A stretch of DNA of 64,000 nt, from contig JADJJT010000002.1 of NCBI GenBank assembly GCA_016706405.1, positions 682,001 through 746,000 on the forward strand. Reading direction: 5' to 3'. The stretch is from Sphingobacteriales bacterium. GTDB lineage: Bacteria > Bacteroidota > Bacteroidia > Chitinophagales > UBA2359. The notes beneath the pieces are model-generated. The model did not search any database. It worked only from the letters and a program-made list of their open reading frames with translations, and was not told where the DNA came from. Below are positions 1 through 8,396 of the stretch, piece after piece. How positions within the stretch are numbered: position 1 is the first letter of the stretch; every line of letters starts with the position of its first letter. The position numbers were made by a program, and so were the translations under genes.

Positions 1-487
1 GCAATGCTAAAGCTAAGTAGTATGCCATAAACCCGCCGTTCGAGAAGCCGGTAACATATACTTTGTTGCGGTTTATTTGATAATCTTCGTAAAAATAGTC
101 TATAAGATCGGAGGTAAAATTAACATCATCTGTTGCGTTGGCATCGCTGGGGTGGCCGGGTGTGCCATCGGCATAAGCATTCCATTGTAAAGTGCCGCCA
201 ATATTGGTGCTGTTAGGGTAAACAACAATAAAATTTTCGGTATTTGCAATGGCGTCAAATCCAGTTGTAGCTTTTATGCCGGCACCGGTACCCCCCGCGC
301 CATGCAGCACAATTACCAAAGGTAAATCTTTGCCGGGCGCATTAGTAGGCAGGTGGTAATTAAAGGTTCGGGTAATACCGCCCGAAACAAAACTGTCTGT
401 GCCATCAACTTGGGCAAAAACAGGTGCGCAGGGCAAAAAAACTGCAATAAAAACGATTACGTAAGTAAAACACAACTTAATTTGCAT
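1..487 (-). CDS. Secreted PHB-depolymerase/LpqC-like esterase (3' end outside window)
   Basis: Reading leftward from an ATG at 487, the frame stays open to the window edge (162 codons). It begins with a signal peptide (MQIKLCFTYVIVFIAVFLPC..., likely cleaved after FAQ). An oxyanion-type HGAGG motif follows, and near the visible end a nucleophile elbow TGFSNGG. This order of motifs is typical of the LpqC / poly(3-hydroxybutyrate) depolymerase / feruloyl-esterase-like alpha/beta hydrolases. The Asp and His of the triad would lie beyond the edge. The likely role is hydrolysis of ester bonds in an extracellular polymer or aromatic ester; the substrate cannot be told. The gene is divergent from the aminotransferase at 814. 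The family call is fairly sure, the specificity is not. Confidence 0.75.
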   Translation of the reverse strand, partial: MQIKLCFTYVIVFIAVFLPCAPVFAQVDGTDSFVSGGITRTFNYHLPTNAPGKDLPLVIVLHGAGGTGAGIKATTGFDAIANTENFIVVYPNSTNIGGTLQWNAYADGTPGHPSDANATDDVNFTSDLIDYFYEDYQINRNKVYVTGFSNGGFMAYYLALAL

Positions 488-813
488 AGGAAGAACTGAT
501 AAGAACAGAGTGAACGATTAAACTAAGCACCAAAGTTAAATTTATATTTGCGCACTTGCACCGCGGAAAAGAAACTAAATTGTAATTTTTTTTATTTTGA
601 TTTTCCGGACTAGCTGAGCTAATCCGGAAAAGACAATATAATCGGGCTTGTATCACCAACTGAAATGCTTCTTTCTATGCAGTCAAAAACTAAAATTTGT
701 TAGCCTTGTTTTTAAAAAATAGTTGTAAATTGCTAAATAACTTAATTTTACAACCAAATTTTACACCGATAAAACTATAAAGTGATGAATTTTAAACATC
801 ACATCCTTAAAGA
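488..813. other. Divergent intergenic region
   Basis: This 326-bp AT-rich spacer lies between two divergent genes and must carry both promoters. I see no clear TAnnTTTG box for either. It holds two TCCGGA palindromes (about 604 and 623). The open frame on the minus strand here lacks a plausible start context and is not called. Confidence 0.5.
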
Positions 814-2040
814 ATGCCACCCAAGTCGTCTTTAGCACCCCATAACTTATCCCCTCCACTCCGGCAATTATTTTTGCAACATGTTGCGCAAACAAGTCCA
901 CAGCCTTTATTATTAGAAATTACCCATGCCGAGGGCATTTTCTTATATGATGCTTTGGGGAAAGCCTATTACGATGCTATTTCGGGCATAAGTGTTAGTA
1001 ATTTAGGGCATGGCAACCCCGCAGTCGTTGCTGCCGTCCAACAGCAAGCAGCCAATTTTATGCATCTAATGGTTTATGGCGAGGTAGTACATGCGCCGCA
1101 AGTGCAATTTGCCCATTTGTTATGCCAAAATTTGCCTCAACAACAATTAAATAGTGTTTATTTTGTCAATTCAGGTGCCGAGGCGGTAGATGGCGCTTTA
1201 AAATTAGCCAAACGTTATACCGGGCGCACCCAGCTTGTGGGCTTTAATAATGCGTATCATGGCAGCACCCATGCAGCCCTTAGCCTTATGGGAAACGAGT
1301 ATTTTAAACAAGCTTACCGGCCATTATTGCCCGATGTTAAACACCTACCTTTTAATAATGAAGTAGCCTTGCAACAAATAACACAGCAAACAGCAGCTGT
1401 TTTGATGGAGGTAGTTCAAGCCGAAGCAGGGGTAATATTGCCAAACCCCAAGTTTTTAACTGCTGTTCGGCAGCGTTGTAACGAAGTTGGGGCATTACTT
1501 ATTTTTGACGAAATACAAACCGGTTTAGGGCGCACCGGAACTTTGTTTGCCTTTGAGCAGTTTAGCGTAATTCCGGATATCTTATTATTAGCCAAAGCCC
1601 TTGGTGCCGGAATGCCTATAGGCGCATTTATTACATCGCAGCAAATTATGGAGGTTTTAAAAACTAATCCGGTACTTGGGCATATTACCACATTTGGCGG
1701 ACATCCTGTTTGCTGTGCGGCAGGTTTGGCCGGATTACAAGTCTTGTTAAGTACAAATTATATAAATGAGGTAGAACAAAAGTCGGCCTTGTTTGGCCAG
1801 CTATTAAAACACCCTAAAATAATAAATTTACGCCGTGCTGGCCTATTAATGGCCATAGAATTTGAATCCGAACAATTTAATCAACAGGTTATTACCCATT
1901 GTTTACAGCGCGGCCTTTTAACCGATTGGTTTTTATTTGCTCCTAATTGCCTGCGTTTAGCCCCACCATTAACTATTACTACTGAGCAAATTCGGGCAAT
2001 TTGCCAACTTATTATCGAAAGCATCAATGCTGAGTTTTAG
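814..2040 (+). CDS. Class III PLP-dependent aminotransferase (aspartate aminotransferase family)
   Basis: This 408-residue protein has the fold-type I, class III (acetylornithine/ornithine/GABA) signature. It shows the cofactor-phosphate motif NSGAEAVDGALKLAK, the acidic motif IFDEIQTGLGRTG that contacts the PLP pyridine nitrogen, and the Schiff-base lysine in LLLAKALGAGMPIGA at about residue 266. The length fits the family (390-430). Such enzymes move an omega-amino group to 2-oxoglutarate or pyruvate in the cytosol; ornithine, acetylornithine, GABA and beta-alanine are all possible donors. No arg or gab genes are adjacent, so the substrate stays open. The gene is monocistronic and ends before a hairpin shared with the convergent lipoprotein gene. 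The ATG at 814 gives a normal N terminus. Confidence 0.85.
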   Translation: MPPKSSLAPHNLSPPLRQLFLQHVAQTSPQPLLLEITHAEGIFLYDALGKAYYDAISGISVSNLGHGNPAVVAAVQQQAANFMHLMVYGEVVHAPQVQFAHLLCQNLPQQQLNSVYFVNSGAEAVDGALKLAKRYTGRTQLVGFNNAYHGSTHAALSLMGNEYFKQAYRPLLPDVKHLPFNNEVALQQITQQTAAVLMEVVQAEAGVILPNPKFLTAVRQRCNEVGALLIFDEIQTGLGRTGTLFAFEQFSVIPDILLLAKALGAGMPIGAFITSQQIMEVLKTNPVLGHITTFGGHPVCCAAGLAGLQVLLSTNYINEVEQKSALFGQLLKHPKIINLRRAGLLMAIEFESEQFNQQVITHCLQRGLLTDWFLFAPNCLRLAPPLTITTEQIRAICQLIIESINAEF

Positions 2041-2167
2041 GCACCTTACAAATCAACAAATTAGTTACGGTGTATCTATGTTTTATTTTTATACCCCCAA
2101 TATTTGACGATAAACAGTTCAAATTTGCTCGGTAAAAAGCAAACGAACTAATTAGGTACAAATAAAA

Positions 2168-2198
2168 ACCCCCGAAACCTTTTTCTTCGCTCGGGGGT
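2168..2198. terminator. Bidirectional terminator hairpin
   Basis: The 8-bp stem ACCCCCGA / TCGGGGGT (2168-2175 with 2191-2198) has a 15-base loop and is flanked by A-rich sequence on the left and T-rich sequence on the right. It sits between the convergent aminotransferase and lipoprotein genes and could serve both. Confidence 0.6.
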
Positions 2199-2277
2199 AG
2201 TTGTGTTTAAATTAAAATTAATTTACATTACTTTGTAATTAAAGTAAATTAATTACGCCATCAAAACTTGGTGGTGC

Positions 2278-2646
2278 TTATTTTTTAGCGCCAGCAGCAT
2301 CTTTGGCAGCATTTTTAGCGGCATCACCAGCTTTTTTAGCGGCATCGCCGGCTTTTTGGGCAGCGTCGCCAGCGGCAGTAGCAGCATTTTTAGCAGCGTC
2401 GCCAGTAGCAGTAGCGGCATTTTTAGCAGCGTCACCAGCAGCAGCAGCGGCATTGCTAGCAGCATCACCAGCAGCAGTAGCAGCGTTAGTAGCAGCATTT
2501 GCAGCAGCATCAGCAGGGTTAGTGGTGGTAGCGGGGGGAGTAGTTTGGGTTGTAGTTTCAGGCTGTTTAGCGGGTTCTTTTTTCTCGCCGCCGCATGCAA
2601 CTAAAGCCATAGTAGCAACTAAAGCAATTAATAGTACTTTTTTCAT
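2278..2646 (-). CDS. Ala-rich lipoprotein with 11-residue helical repeats
   Basis: The protein starts at MKKVLLIALVATMALVACGG (ATG at 2646) and carries a lipobox, ending in ACGG, so it is a predicted lipoprotein of about 122 residues. An upstream in-frame ATG would bury the signal peptide behind 21 residues and is not preferred. After a Pro/Thr-rich linker the mature part consists of imperfect repeats of the type AGDAAKNAATA. This is the 11-residue period of LEA-like amphipathic helices, and it gives a 33-bp DNA period. The product is probably a tethered helix in the periplasm or at the surface with a structural or stress role; the function is not known. Its repeats also create long antisense open frames, which are artefacts. 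A promoter box lies just upstream (2714-2721). Confidence 0.8.
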   Translation of the reverse strand: MKKVLLIALVATMALVACGGEKKEPAKQPETTTQTTPPATTTNPADAAANAATNAATAAGDAASNAAAAAGDAAKNAATATGDAAKNAATAAGDAAQKAGDAAKKAGDAAKNAAKDAAGAKK

Positions 2647-2713
2647 TGTGTTAAAAATAAGGAAATAGTGAAAATAGAAATTAAAATTTTTAATGGATGT
2701 AAAATCCAAGCTA

Positions 2714-2741
2714 CAAAGTTAAGGCAATTTATAATACCAAA
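2714..2741 (-). promoter_or_regulatory. Bacteroidota-type promoter for the Ala-rich lipoprotein
   Basis: On the minus strand the -7 element TAACTTTG (2714-2721) matches TAnnTTTG. A TTTG box (2738-2741) lies 16 bases further upstream, slightly closer than the usual 17-23. The start codon follows 67 bases downstream. Confidence 0.5.
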
Positions 2742-3051
2742 CTCCAGTTGTTAAATTTTTCTAAAAAAAAACATAAATAGAACTTAATTTATGGTTTTAT
2801 TACCTCTTGTAACGTAAGTTTTTACATGCTAAGTAGGTACTAAAATCATAAGGATAAAAATAGTTAGTGCTTACTTTGATAGAATAAATAGCCTGATTTG
2901 ATAAAACAAACCGGCATTTACCTGTCACGCATAAGTAATTTTGTAAGCTAAAATAGAGATTTAATGCCTTAATCTTCCGGATTTTTGTCGGTCAAATAAA
3001 TAATTACCGATATCGGGGCGCAATAAATTATTTCATTTCAATTCGTTTTGT

Positions 3052-3059
3052 TAATTTTG
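3052..3059 (+). promoter_or_regulatory. Putative -7 promoter box
   Basis: TAATTTTG matches the Bacteroidota -7 consensus TAnnTTTG and lies 55 bases before the ATG at 3115. No good -33 TTTG is seen at the right distance. Confidence 0.4.
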
Positions 3060-3114
3060 CGCCATTAATTAGCCCTTAATTACAGCACATAAATTTATTT
3101 GACGTTCTTAAGTT

Positions 3115-4143
3115 ATGCAAGAAATAACTCCTACCAAAACATTTTGGAAACGCCCCGAAGGTAAAACAGGTGCCTTTTTTGGCCTTTTATTATTAGGCGG
3201 CGGTGCTTTTTTACTTTATACTTTTTTACCTGCCTTAATTGCTTTAGCAGCAAATACGCTTTACTTAGTAATTATGCTATCGGTGTTGGCAGCAGTTGTT
3301 TATGTTGTCCTCGACCCTAAATTCCGCAATTTAATTTGGTATATTTATAAAAGCATTATGCGATTTATAACCGGATTATTTGTAAAAATTGATCCAATAG
3401 GTATCATTGAAAGTTATGTGGACGACTTGCGCAATAACCTTAAAAAAATGGGTGAACAAATTTCGATGTTGCGCGGACAAATGCGCCGCCTTAGCGACGA
3501 AATTACCAAAAACGAGCGCCAAATGCAAAGCGATATGGCTTTAGCAAGTAAAGCCAAAGAAAAGGGCAAAGACAATATTATGGTGCTAAAAGCTCGTAAA
3601 GCAGGCCGCCTTCAAGAGTCGAATTTAAAATTAACCGACCTTTATAAAAAAATGGAGGTGCTTTATAAAGTGCTCTGCAAAATGTATGAAAATTCAGAAG
3701 TGCTACTCGAAGACATACAAGACGAAGTGTCAGTACGAAAACGCGAACGCGAGGCTATCCGTGCAAGCCACTCGGCAATGCAGTCGGCAATGAATATTAT
3801 TTCAGGAGATAAAGACCGCCGCGCTATGTTTGATCAAGCAATGGAGGCCATAGCCGATGATATAGGTAATAAAGTGGGTGAAATGGAGCGTTTCATGGAA
3901 ATATCATCGAATTTTATGGAAAGCATAGACCTGCAAAATGGCGTTTTTGAAGAAGAAGGCCTTAAAATGTTAGAAAAATGGGAGAAAGAAGGCTCTTCGT
4001 TTTTATTGGGCGCCGAAAAACAAAGTATCATTAACTCGTCGAACAGCAGTGATTCAGGCACCCCCATTGATTTAGATGCACCAGTGCAAGCACCAACAAA
4101 AGAAGGGCGCAAAAATCAATATTCAGATTTATTTGACTTTTAA
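3115..4143 (+). CDS. Two-TM membrane protein with long coiled coil, PspA-like in architecture
   Basis: I do not recognise this 342-residue protein as a named family. It has a short cytosolic N terminus, two closely spaced hydrophobic segments (about residues 18-40 and 45-66), a third weaker segment, then about 200 residues of charged heptad-rich helix (about 100-290) and an acidic, Ser/Asn-rich tail ending in LFDF. The helical part (ESYVDDLRNNLKKMGEQI... and MFDQAMEAIADDIGNKVGEME) resembles the helical hairpin of PspA/IM30 (ESCRT-III-like) proteins in length and charge pattern, but no diagnostic motif settles this. It would be a membrane-anchored cytosolic coiled coil. The gene is transcribed alone: a box lies upstream and a strong hairpin directly downstream. 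Function unknown. Confidence 0.75.
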   Translation: MQEITPTKTFWKRPEGKTGAFFGLLLLGGGAFLLYTFLPALIALAANTLYLVIMLSVLAAVVYVVLDPKFRNLIWYIYKSIMRFITGLFVKIDPIGIIESYVDDLRNNLKKMGEQISMLRGQMRRLSDEITKNERQMQSDMALASKAKEKGKDNIMVLKARKAGRLQESNLKLTDLYKKMEVLYKVLCKMYENSEVLLEDIQDEVSVRKREREAIRASHSAMQSAMNIISGDKDRRAMFDQAMEAIADDIGNKVGEMERFMEISSNFMESIDLQNGVFEEEGLKMLEKWEKEGSSFLLGAEKQSIINSSNSSDSGTPIDLDAPVQAPTKEGRKNQYSDLFDF

Positions 4144-4178
4144 TATTTTTATCCGGATTCCGGAATTTAGCTCTTATT

Positions 4179-4219
4179 AACAAGCGATGTTTGGTACCGC
4201 CCAACATCGCTTGTTTGTT
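4179..4219 (+). terminator. Strong hairpin terminator
   Basis: A 15-bp stem with one bulged T (AACAAGCGATGTTTGG / CCAACATCGCTTGTT) has a short loop and a T-rich 3' side. It ends the coiled-coil gene and overlaps the -33 box of pdxJ. Confidence 0.75.
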
Positions 4220-4243
4220 TAACAACCTAATTGTGTAATTTTG
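4214..4243 (+). promoter_or_regulatory. Bacteroidota-type promoter of pdxJ
   Basis: TTTG (4214-4217) and TAATTTTG (4236-4243) are separated by 18 bases, close to the consensus TTTG-N19-TAnnTTTG. The pdxJ ATG follows 31 bases downstream. Confidence 0.65.
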
Positions 4244-4274
4244 CCTCTTTGTTTAAGGCTAATACAATTAAATC

Positions 4275-4991
4275 ATGAGTACCTGCTTAAGTGTAAATGT
4301 AAATAAAATTGCCACTTTGCGAAACGCACGTGGAGGCAATATACCCAATGTGGTGCAAGTAGCCCTTGATATTGAACAATTTGGCGCAGATGGAATTACA
4401 GTTCACCCCCGACATGATGAACGCCATATAAAATACACCGATGTATATGCCTTAAAAGAAGTAATAACCACCGAATTTAATATTGAAGGATATCCGGATA
4501 CGCGATTTATGCAAATGGTATGCGATGTTAAGCCAACCCAGTGCACCTTGGTTCCGGATCCTCCGGGCGTATTAACTTCGAATGCCGGATGGGACGTGCT
4601 TAAACATCAGCAGTTTCTGTGCGATATTATCGCCAAATTAAAAACACATGGTATTAGAGTTAGTTTGTTTATAGAAACCGATGAAAGGCAAATTGTGGCT
4701 GCCGCCCAAACAGGTGCCGACAGAGTTGAACTATACACAGGCCCGTATGCCGAACAATTTTTACTCCATCCCGAAAAAGCCCTAACCCCCTATATACAAG
4801 CAGCTAAATGGGCACAAAGGTGCGGCTTAGGCCTAAATGCTGGCCATGACCTTAACTTGCAAAACTTACCCCAATTTGCCAAAATGGTGACAAAGTTATT
4901 AGAAGTATCAATTGGCCATGCACTCATTTGCGACGCTTTATATTATGGTTTACAAAATACGATACAATTATATAAACGTGCGCTGGATTGA
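4275..4991 (+). CDS. pdxJ: Pyridoxine 5'-phosphate synthase PdxJ
   Basis: This 238-residue TIM-barrel enzyme condenses 1-deoxyxylulose 5-phosphate with 3-amino-2-oxopropyl phosphate, the last ring-closing step of de novo vitamin B6 synthesis in the cytosol. Family motifs are all present: NVNKIATLRNARGGNIP near the N terminus, GADGITVHPRHDERHI (catalytic and phosphate-binding region), the Glu-containing MVCDVKPTQCTLVPD, RVELYTGPYA, GLGLNAGHDLNLQNL and the C-terminal SIGHALICDALYYGL. The length is normal (235-245). It is monocistronic with its own promoter. No other pdx genes are nearby. Confidence 0.95.
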   Translation: MSTCLSVNVNKIATLRNARGGNIPNVVQVALDIEQFGADGITVHPRHDERHIKYTDVYALKEVITTEFNIEGYPDTRFMQMVCDVKPTQCTLVPDPPGVLTSNAGWDVLKHQQFLCDIIAKLKTHGIRVSLFIETDERQIVAAAQTGADRVELYTGPYAEQFLLHPEKALTPYIQAAKWAQRCGLGLNAGHDLNLQNLPQFAKMVTKLLEVSIGHALICDALYYGLQNTIQLYKRALD

Positions 4992-5157
4992 TTTTGAGTT
5001 GGTAAACTATCTTAAAACTAAAATGTTTTGGCTATTTTTTACAAGTTTTTATCTATTCACATACATTTTTCTAAATAAAATTTTAATAACTCGTTTAAAC
5101 TTCGTAAAATTGCGCGTTGAAATTTCTTATTTTTTAAACAATAAAACTAAGTAACTT

Positions 5158-8100
5158 ATGAAGAAGCTATACGCTATTATGGCGTTACTGTTTGCCTTAC
5201 TACTGCCTTATCAGGCAATGTATGGCCAAGCAAAAGGAGCTACTGTACGAGTGGTTACTGGTACAGTTACAGATGCTACAACTGACGAGGCCTTAGTAGG
5301 CGTAAACATTGTAGTAGTTGGGTCAACAGGCGTTGGTACAGTTACCGATTTAGATGGTAAGTACTTAATTAATGTTCCTTCAAGTGGTAGTGCCTTGCAA
5401 TTTACCTATGTTGGCTACAGCCGACAAGTAATTGACCTTGGTACATCGAATACCATTGACGTGCAAATGAACGAAGACCGCACGTTAATGGGCGAAGTTG
5501 TTGTTACTGCCTTAGGTATTAGCCGCGACTCGAAAACCTTGGGTTATAGCACTGCCAAAGTTGATGGCGATGCTATTAATGCCACCAAAAACAATAGTGC
5601 ATTAGATGCGCTAAATGCTAAAGTTCCCGGACTTGTAGTTTCAACCGCATCAGGGGCACCCGGTGCCTCGACCGTTTTAAACATTCGCGGTTTTAACTCA
5701 GTTACAGGCAACAACCAACCCTTGTTTATTGTTGATGGCGTGCCGCTTAACAACCGCGGCAACGGTGGTTCTACCTCGGCCTTAAACTCAAGCGATGATT
5801 TTAATCGTTCAACCGATTTTGGTAACCAAATGAACGATATTAACCCCGCCGACATCGAAAGCATAGACGTATTAAAAGGTAGTGCTGCCTCGGCTTTATA
5901 CGGTAGCCGTGCTGCCAACGGCGTTGTGCTTATTACCACCAAAAAAGGCAATGCCAACCGTATAAAAGTTGATTTTAACACCTCTTACACTCAATCGGAG
6001 GTTTTGCGTGTGCCATTCTTACAAAATACCTACGGACAAGGATGGAGCGGCTTATCTGCCTACGAAGAAAATGGAAGCTGGGGCCCTAAAGCAGACGGCA
6101 AAGTTCGCCTTTGGGGTAATGTTGTTAACAACTCGCAACAATTAAAACCTTTTGTTATACAGGAAGACAATTTGCGCGAATTTTTTGAAATTGGGCGCGG
6201 TTTTAATACTGGTTTGTCATTAGGTAGCGGAAACGAAAACAGCAATTATCGCTTCTCTTACTCGTTTGCAAATGCCGATGGTGTAGTGCCTTCAGATGGC
6301 GACACCTATAAACGTCATACCTTTGGTTTTAACGGCGGAACCCGTTACAATAAACTGTCTATAGGCTCGTCTATTAACTACGTAAACAAAAACCAAAGTG
6401 CCGTAGCTACCGGACAAGGAGATGATTCAGGTGCTGGCAATGTAGTTTGGCAAGAAATTATTCAAATGCCACGCGACCACTCAATTGTGGACTACGAAAA
6501 ATACAACGACCCAACAGACCCCGCACGTGATTTTTATAACTTAGATAACTTTTTTACCCCTTATGCGCAAAACCCATATTGGACACTATACAACCAAGGT
6601 AACCAATATGACGAAGACCGCGTTTACGGAAACATTGAATTAGGCTACGATATTTTAACTGACTTAAAATTGATGTGGCGCGGCGGTGCAGACGTATCAA
6701 ATGCTTTCCAAAAAGATTGGGGTAATTTAGGTATTATTAACGATGGTACACCAAACTCATCAGCTAATGATGTTGTAGGTGCTGTTGCCGAAATAAGCCG
6801 TAAAAACCAACAGTTTAACAGCGATTTATTTTTAACTTGGAAACGCCAACTTAGCGACAAACTTGATTTAAGCGCCACAGTTGGGCATAATATCAATGCT
6901 CGAAACGCCAATCTCTTTGTGTCACAAGTAACTAATTTAGTAATTCCGGACTATTTTAGTCTAAGTAATACTACGGTAACACCGGTAACAAGAAGGGTTA
7001 TATCGCAACGCCGGTTAGTAGGTGTTTATGGCTCGGTATCACTTGGTTTTGACCGTTGGTTATACCTATCGCTTGGTGGCCGTAACGACCGTTCAAGTAC
7101 ATTGCCTATCGAAAACAACTCGTATTTTTACCCAAGTGCAAGTGTAAGTGCTGTTTTATCTGACGCGTTTACAATGCCAAGTAAAATTAATTACCTCAAA
7201 CTACGCGCGGGCTATGCCCGTACTGGTAACGATGCCGACCCCTATCAAGTACTACCTGTATTTATAGCAGGTCAATCGCGCGCTGGGGGCTTTGGTAGTG
7301 TTTTATTCCCATTTGGTGGTGTTAATGCCTACGAATTGTCAAACAATGCAGGCAACAAAAATTTGCGCCCCGAATTGACCTCGGAAGTTGAATTTGGTGT
7401 GGAAACTAAACTGTTTATGAACCGTTTAGGCTTAGACCTAACCTATTTCAACCGCAACACTTCTGACCAAATCATCAATTTGTTAGTTGAGGCTGCATCC
7501 GGATACACCAACCAGACAACTAATTTGGGTAAAGTACAAAACAAAGGATGGGAAATCGCTCTTTCAGGAACTCCGGTTCGTACCCGTAATTTTACATGGG
7601 ATTTAAACTGGAACTATACCAAAATTGACAACGAAGTGTTAGAATTAGGTCATAGCGATAAAACCTCGATTCTACTGAACTCAAGCTACGATATTGATTT
7701 GCGCGCTGAAGTAGGTAAACCCCTTGGCGCAATCTATGCACCTCAAGAAGCTACTGACCCCAATGGCAACGTTATTGTAAATCCCGTAACCGGATTGCCC
7801 CAGCTTGCTGACGATAAAGAATATATGGGAAGCATTAACCCCGACTTTACTATGGGCTTTGGCACTGCACTTAGCGCTTTTGGCCTTACCCTTGGTGCCG
7901 ATGGCGACTATCGCCAGGGTGGTGTATTTTATTCTTATACTGCACGCTTAAATTATTTTGTAGGTAACGCATGGGAAACACAGTACAACGACCGCGAACC
8001 ATGGATAATTCCTAACTCGGTAGTTGATGCAGGAGATGGTACCTTTGTTGAAAATACTACACCAGTTTCAAGAGCTGACGTATTTACTTACTACGGTGCA

Positions 8101-8385
8101 ACCGACTCGTGGCAAAATAAACACGTTTTACCCAAAACTTTCTTTAAATTGCGTAACTTGTATTTAAACTACCAACTACCTACCGCCTTTGTGCGCAAAG
8201 CAAATATTGAAAAAGCTACTATAGGTGTTTTTGGACGTAACCTTATTTTGTGGACCCCATCTGGCAATCACTTTGTTGATCCGGAATCGAATACATTTGG
8301 TACCGACCTAAGTAGCATGTACGGCGAATTCTCTACTGGCCCATCTTCTTACACTTATGGTATACAACTTAACGTAACATTCTAA
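5158..8385 (+). CDS. SusC/RagA-family TonB-linked outer-membrane transporter
   Basis: This 1075-residue protein starts with a signal peptide (cleavage near MYGQ). A carboxypeptidase-regulatory-like beta-sandwich domain follows (about 34-115), then the plug with RGFNSVTGNNQPLFIVDGVP and IDVLKGSAASALYGSRAANG, and a 22-strand-type barrel that ends in Phe (QLNVTF), as outer-membrane proteins do. It imports oligomeric nutrients across the outer membrane using TonB energy. It heads a tight four-gene operon (11 bp to the SusD partner). In Bacteroides thetaiotaomicron a SusC-SusD pair with two extra lipoproteins (BT2261-2264) handles oligopeptides, and the same gene order here suggests peptides rather than glycans. 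No glycoside hydrolase, hybrid sensor or anti-sigma gene is adjacent. Confidence 0.95.
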   Translation: MKKLYAIMALLFALLLPYQAMYGQAKGATVRVVTGTVTDATTDEALVGVNIVVVGSTGVGTVTDLDGKYLINVPSSGSALQFTYVGYSRQVIDLGTSNTIDVQMNEDRTLMGEVVVTALGISRDSKTLGYSTAKVDGDAINATKNNSALDALNAKVPGLVVSTASGAPGASTVLNIRGFNSVTGNNQPLFIVDGVPLNNRGNGGSTSALNSSDDFNRSTDFGNQMNDINPADIESIDVLKGSAASALYGSRAANGVVLITTKKGNANRIKVDFNTSYTQSEVLRVPFLQNTYGQGWSGLSAYEENGSWGPKADGKVRLWGNVVNNSQQLKPFVIQEDNLREFFEIGRGFNTGLSLGSGNENSNYRFSYSFANADGVVPSDGDTYKRHTFGFNGGTRYNKLSIGSSINYVNKNQSAVATGQGDDSGAGNVVWQEIIQMPRDHSIVDYEKYNDPTDPARDFYNLDNFFTPYAQNPYWTLYNQGNQYDEDRVYGNIELGYDILTDLKLMWRGGADVSNAFQKDWGNLGIINDGTPNSSANDVVGAVAEISRKNQQFNSDLFLTWKRQLSDKLDLSATVGHNINARNANLFVSQVTNLVIPDYFSLSNTTVTPVTRRVISQRRLVGVYGSVSLGFDRWLYLSLGGRNDRSSTLPIENNSYFYPSASVSAVLSDAFTMPSKINYLKLRAGYARTGNDADPYQVLPVFIAGQSRAGGFGSVLFPFGGVNAYELSNNAGNKNLRPELTSEVEFGVETKLFMNRLGLDLTYFNRNTSDQIINLLVEAASGYTNQTTNLGKVQNKGWEIALSGTPVRTRNFTWDLNWNYTKIDNEVLELGHSDKTSILLNSSYDIDLRAEVGKPLGAIYAPQEATDPNGNVIVNPVTGLPQLADDKEYMGSINPDFTMGFGTALSAFGLTLGADGDYRQGGVFYSYTARLNYFVGNAWETQYNDREPWIIPNSVVDAGDGTFVENTTPVSRADVFTYYGATDSWQNKHVLPKTFFKLRNLYLNYQLPTAFVRKANIEKATIGVFGRNLILWTPSGNHFVDPESNTFGTDLSSMYGEFSTGPSSYTYGIQLNVTF

Positions 8386-8396
8386 ACCAAAAAACG

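Larger units (their letters stand above)
2647..3114. other. Divergent intergenic region
   Basis: This 468-bp AT-rich spacer lies between the lipoprotein and the coiled-coil membrane protein. It contains the two promoter boxes listed separately and one TCCGGA palindrome (about 2974). I see no RNA gene or repeat in it. Confidence 0.5.

Noticed and set aside
477..659. Minus-strand frame of 60 codons upstream of the esterase
   Set aside because: It overlaps the esterase start and its promoter region, and has low-complexity, non-protein-like sequence.
2303..2668. Plus-strand Ala/Val/Ser-rich frames opposite the Ala-rich lipoprotein
   Set aside because: They are antisense shadows of the GCA/GCG repeats; the minus strand has a proper lipoprotein signal.
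4912..5154. 80-codon frame overlapping the end of pdxJ
   Set aside because: It starts inside pdxJ and then reads AT-rich spacer as Phe/Tyr/Leu/Asn-rich sequence without domain features.
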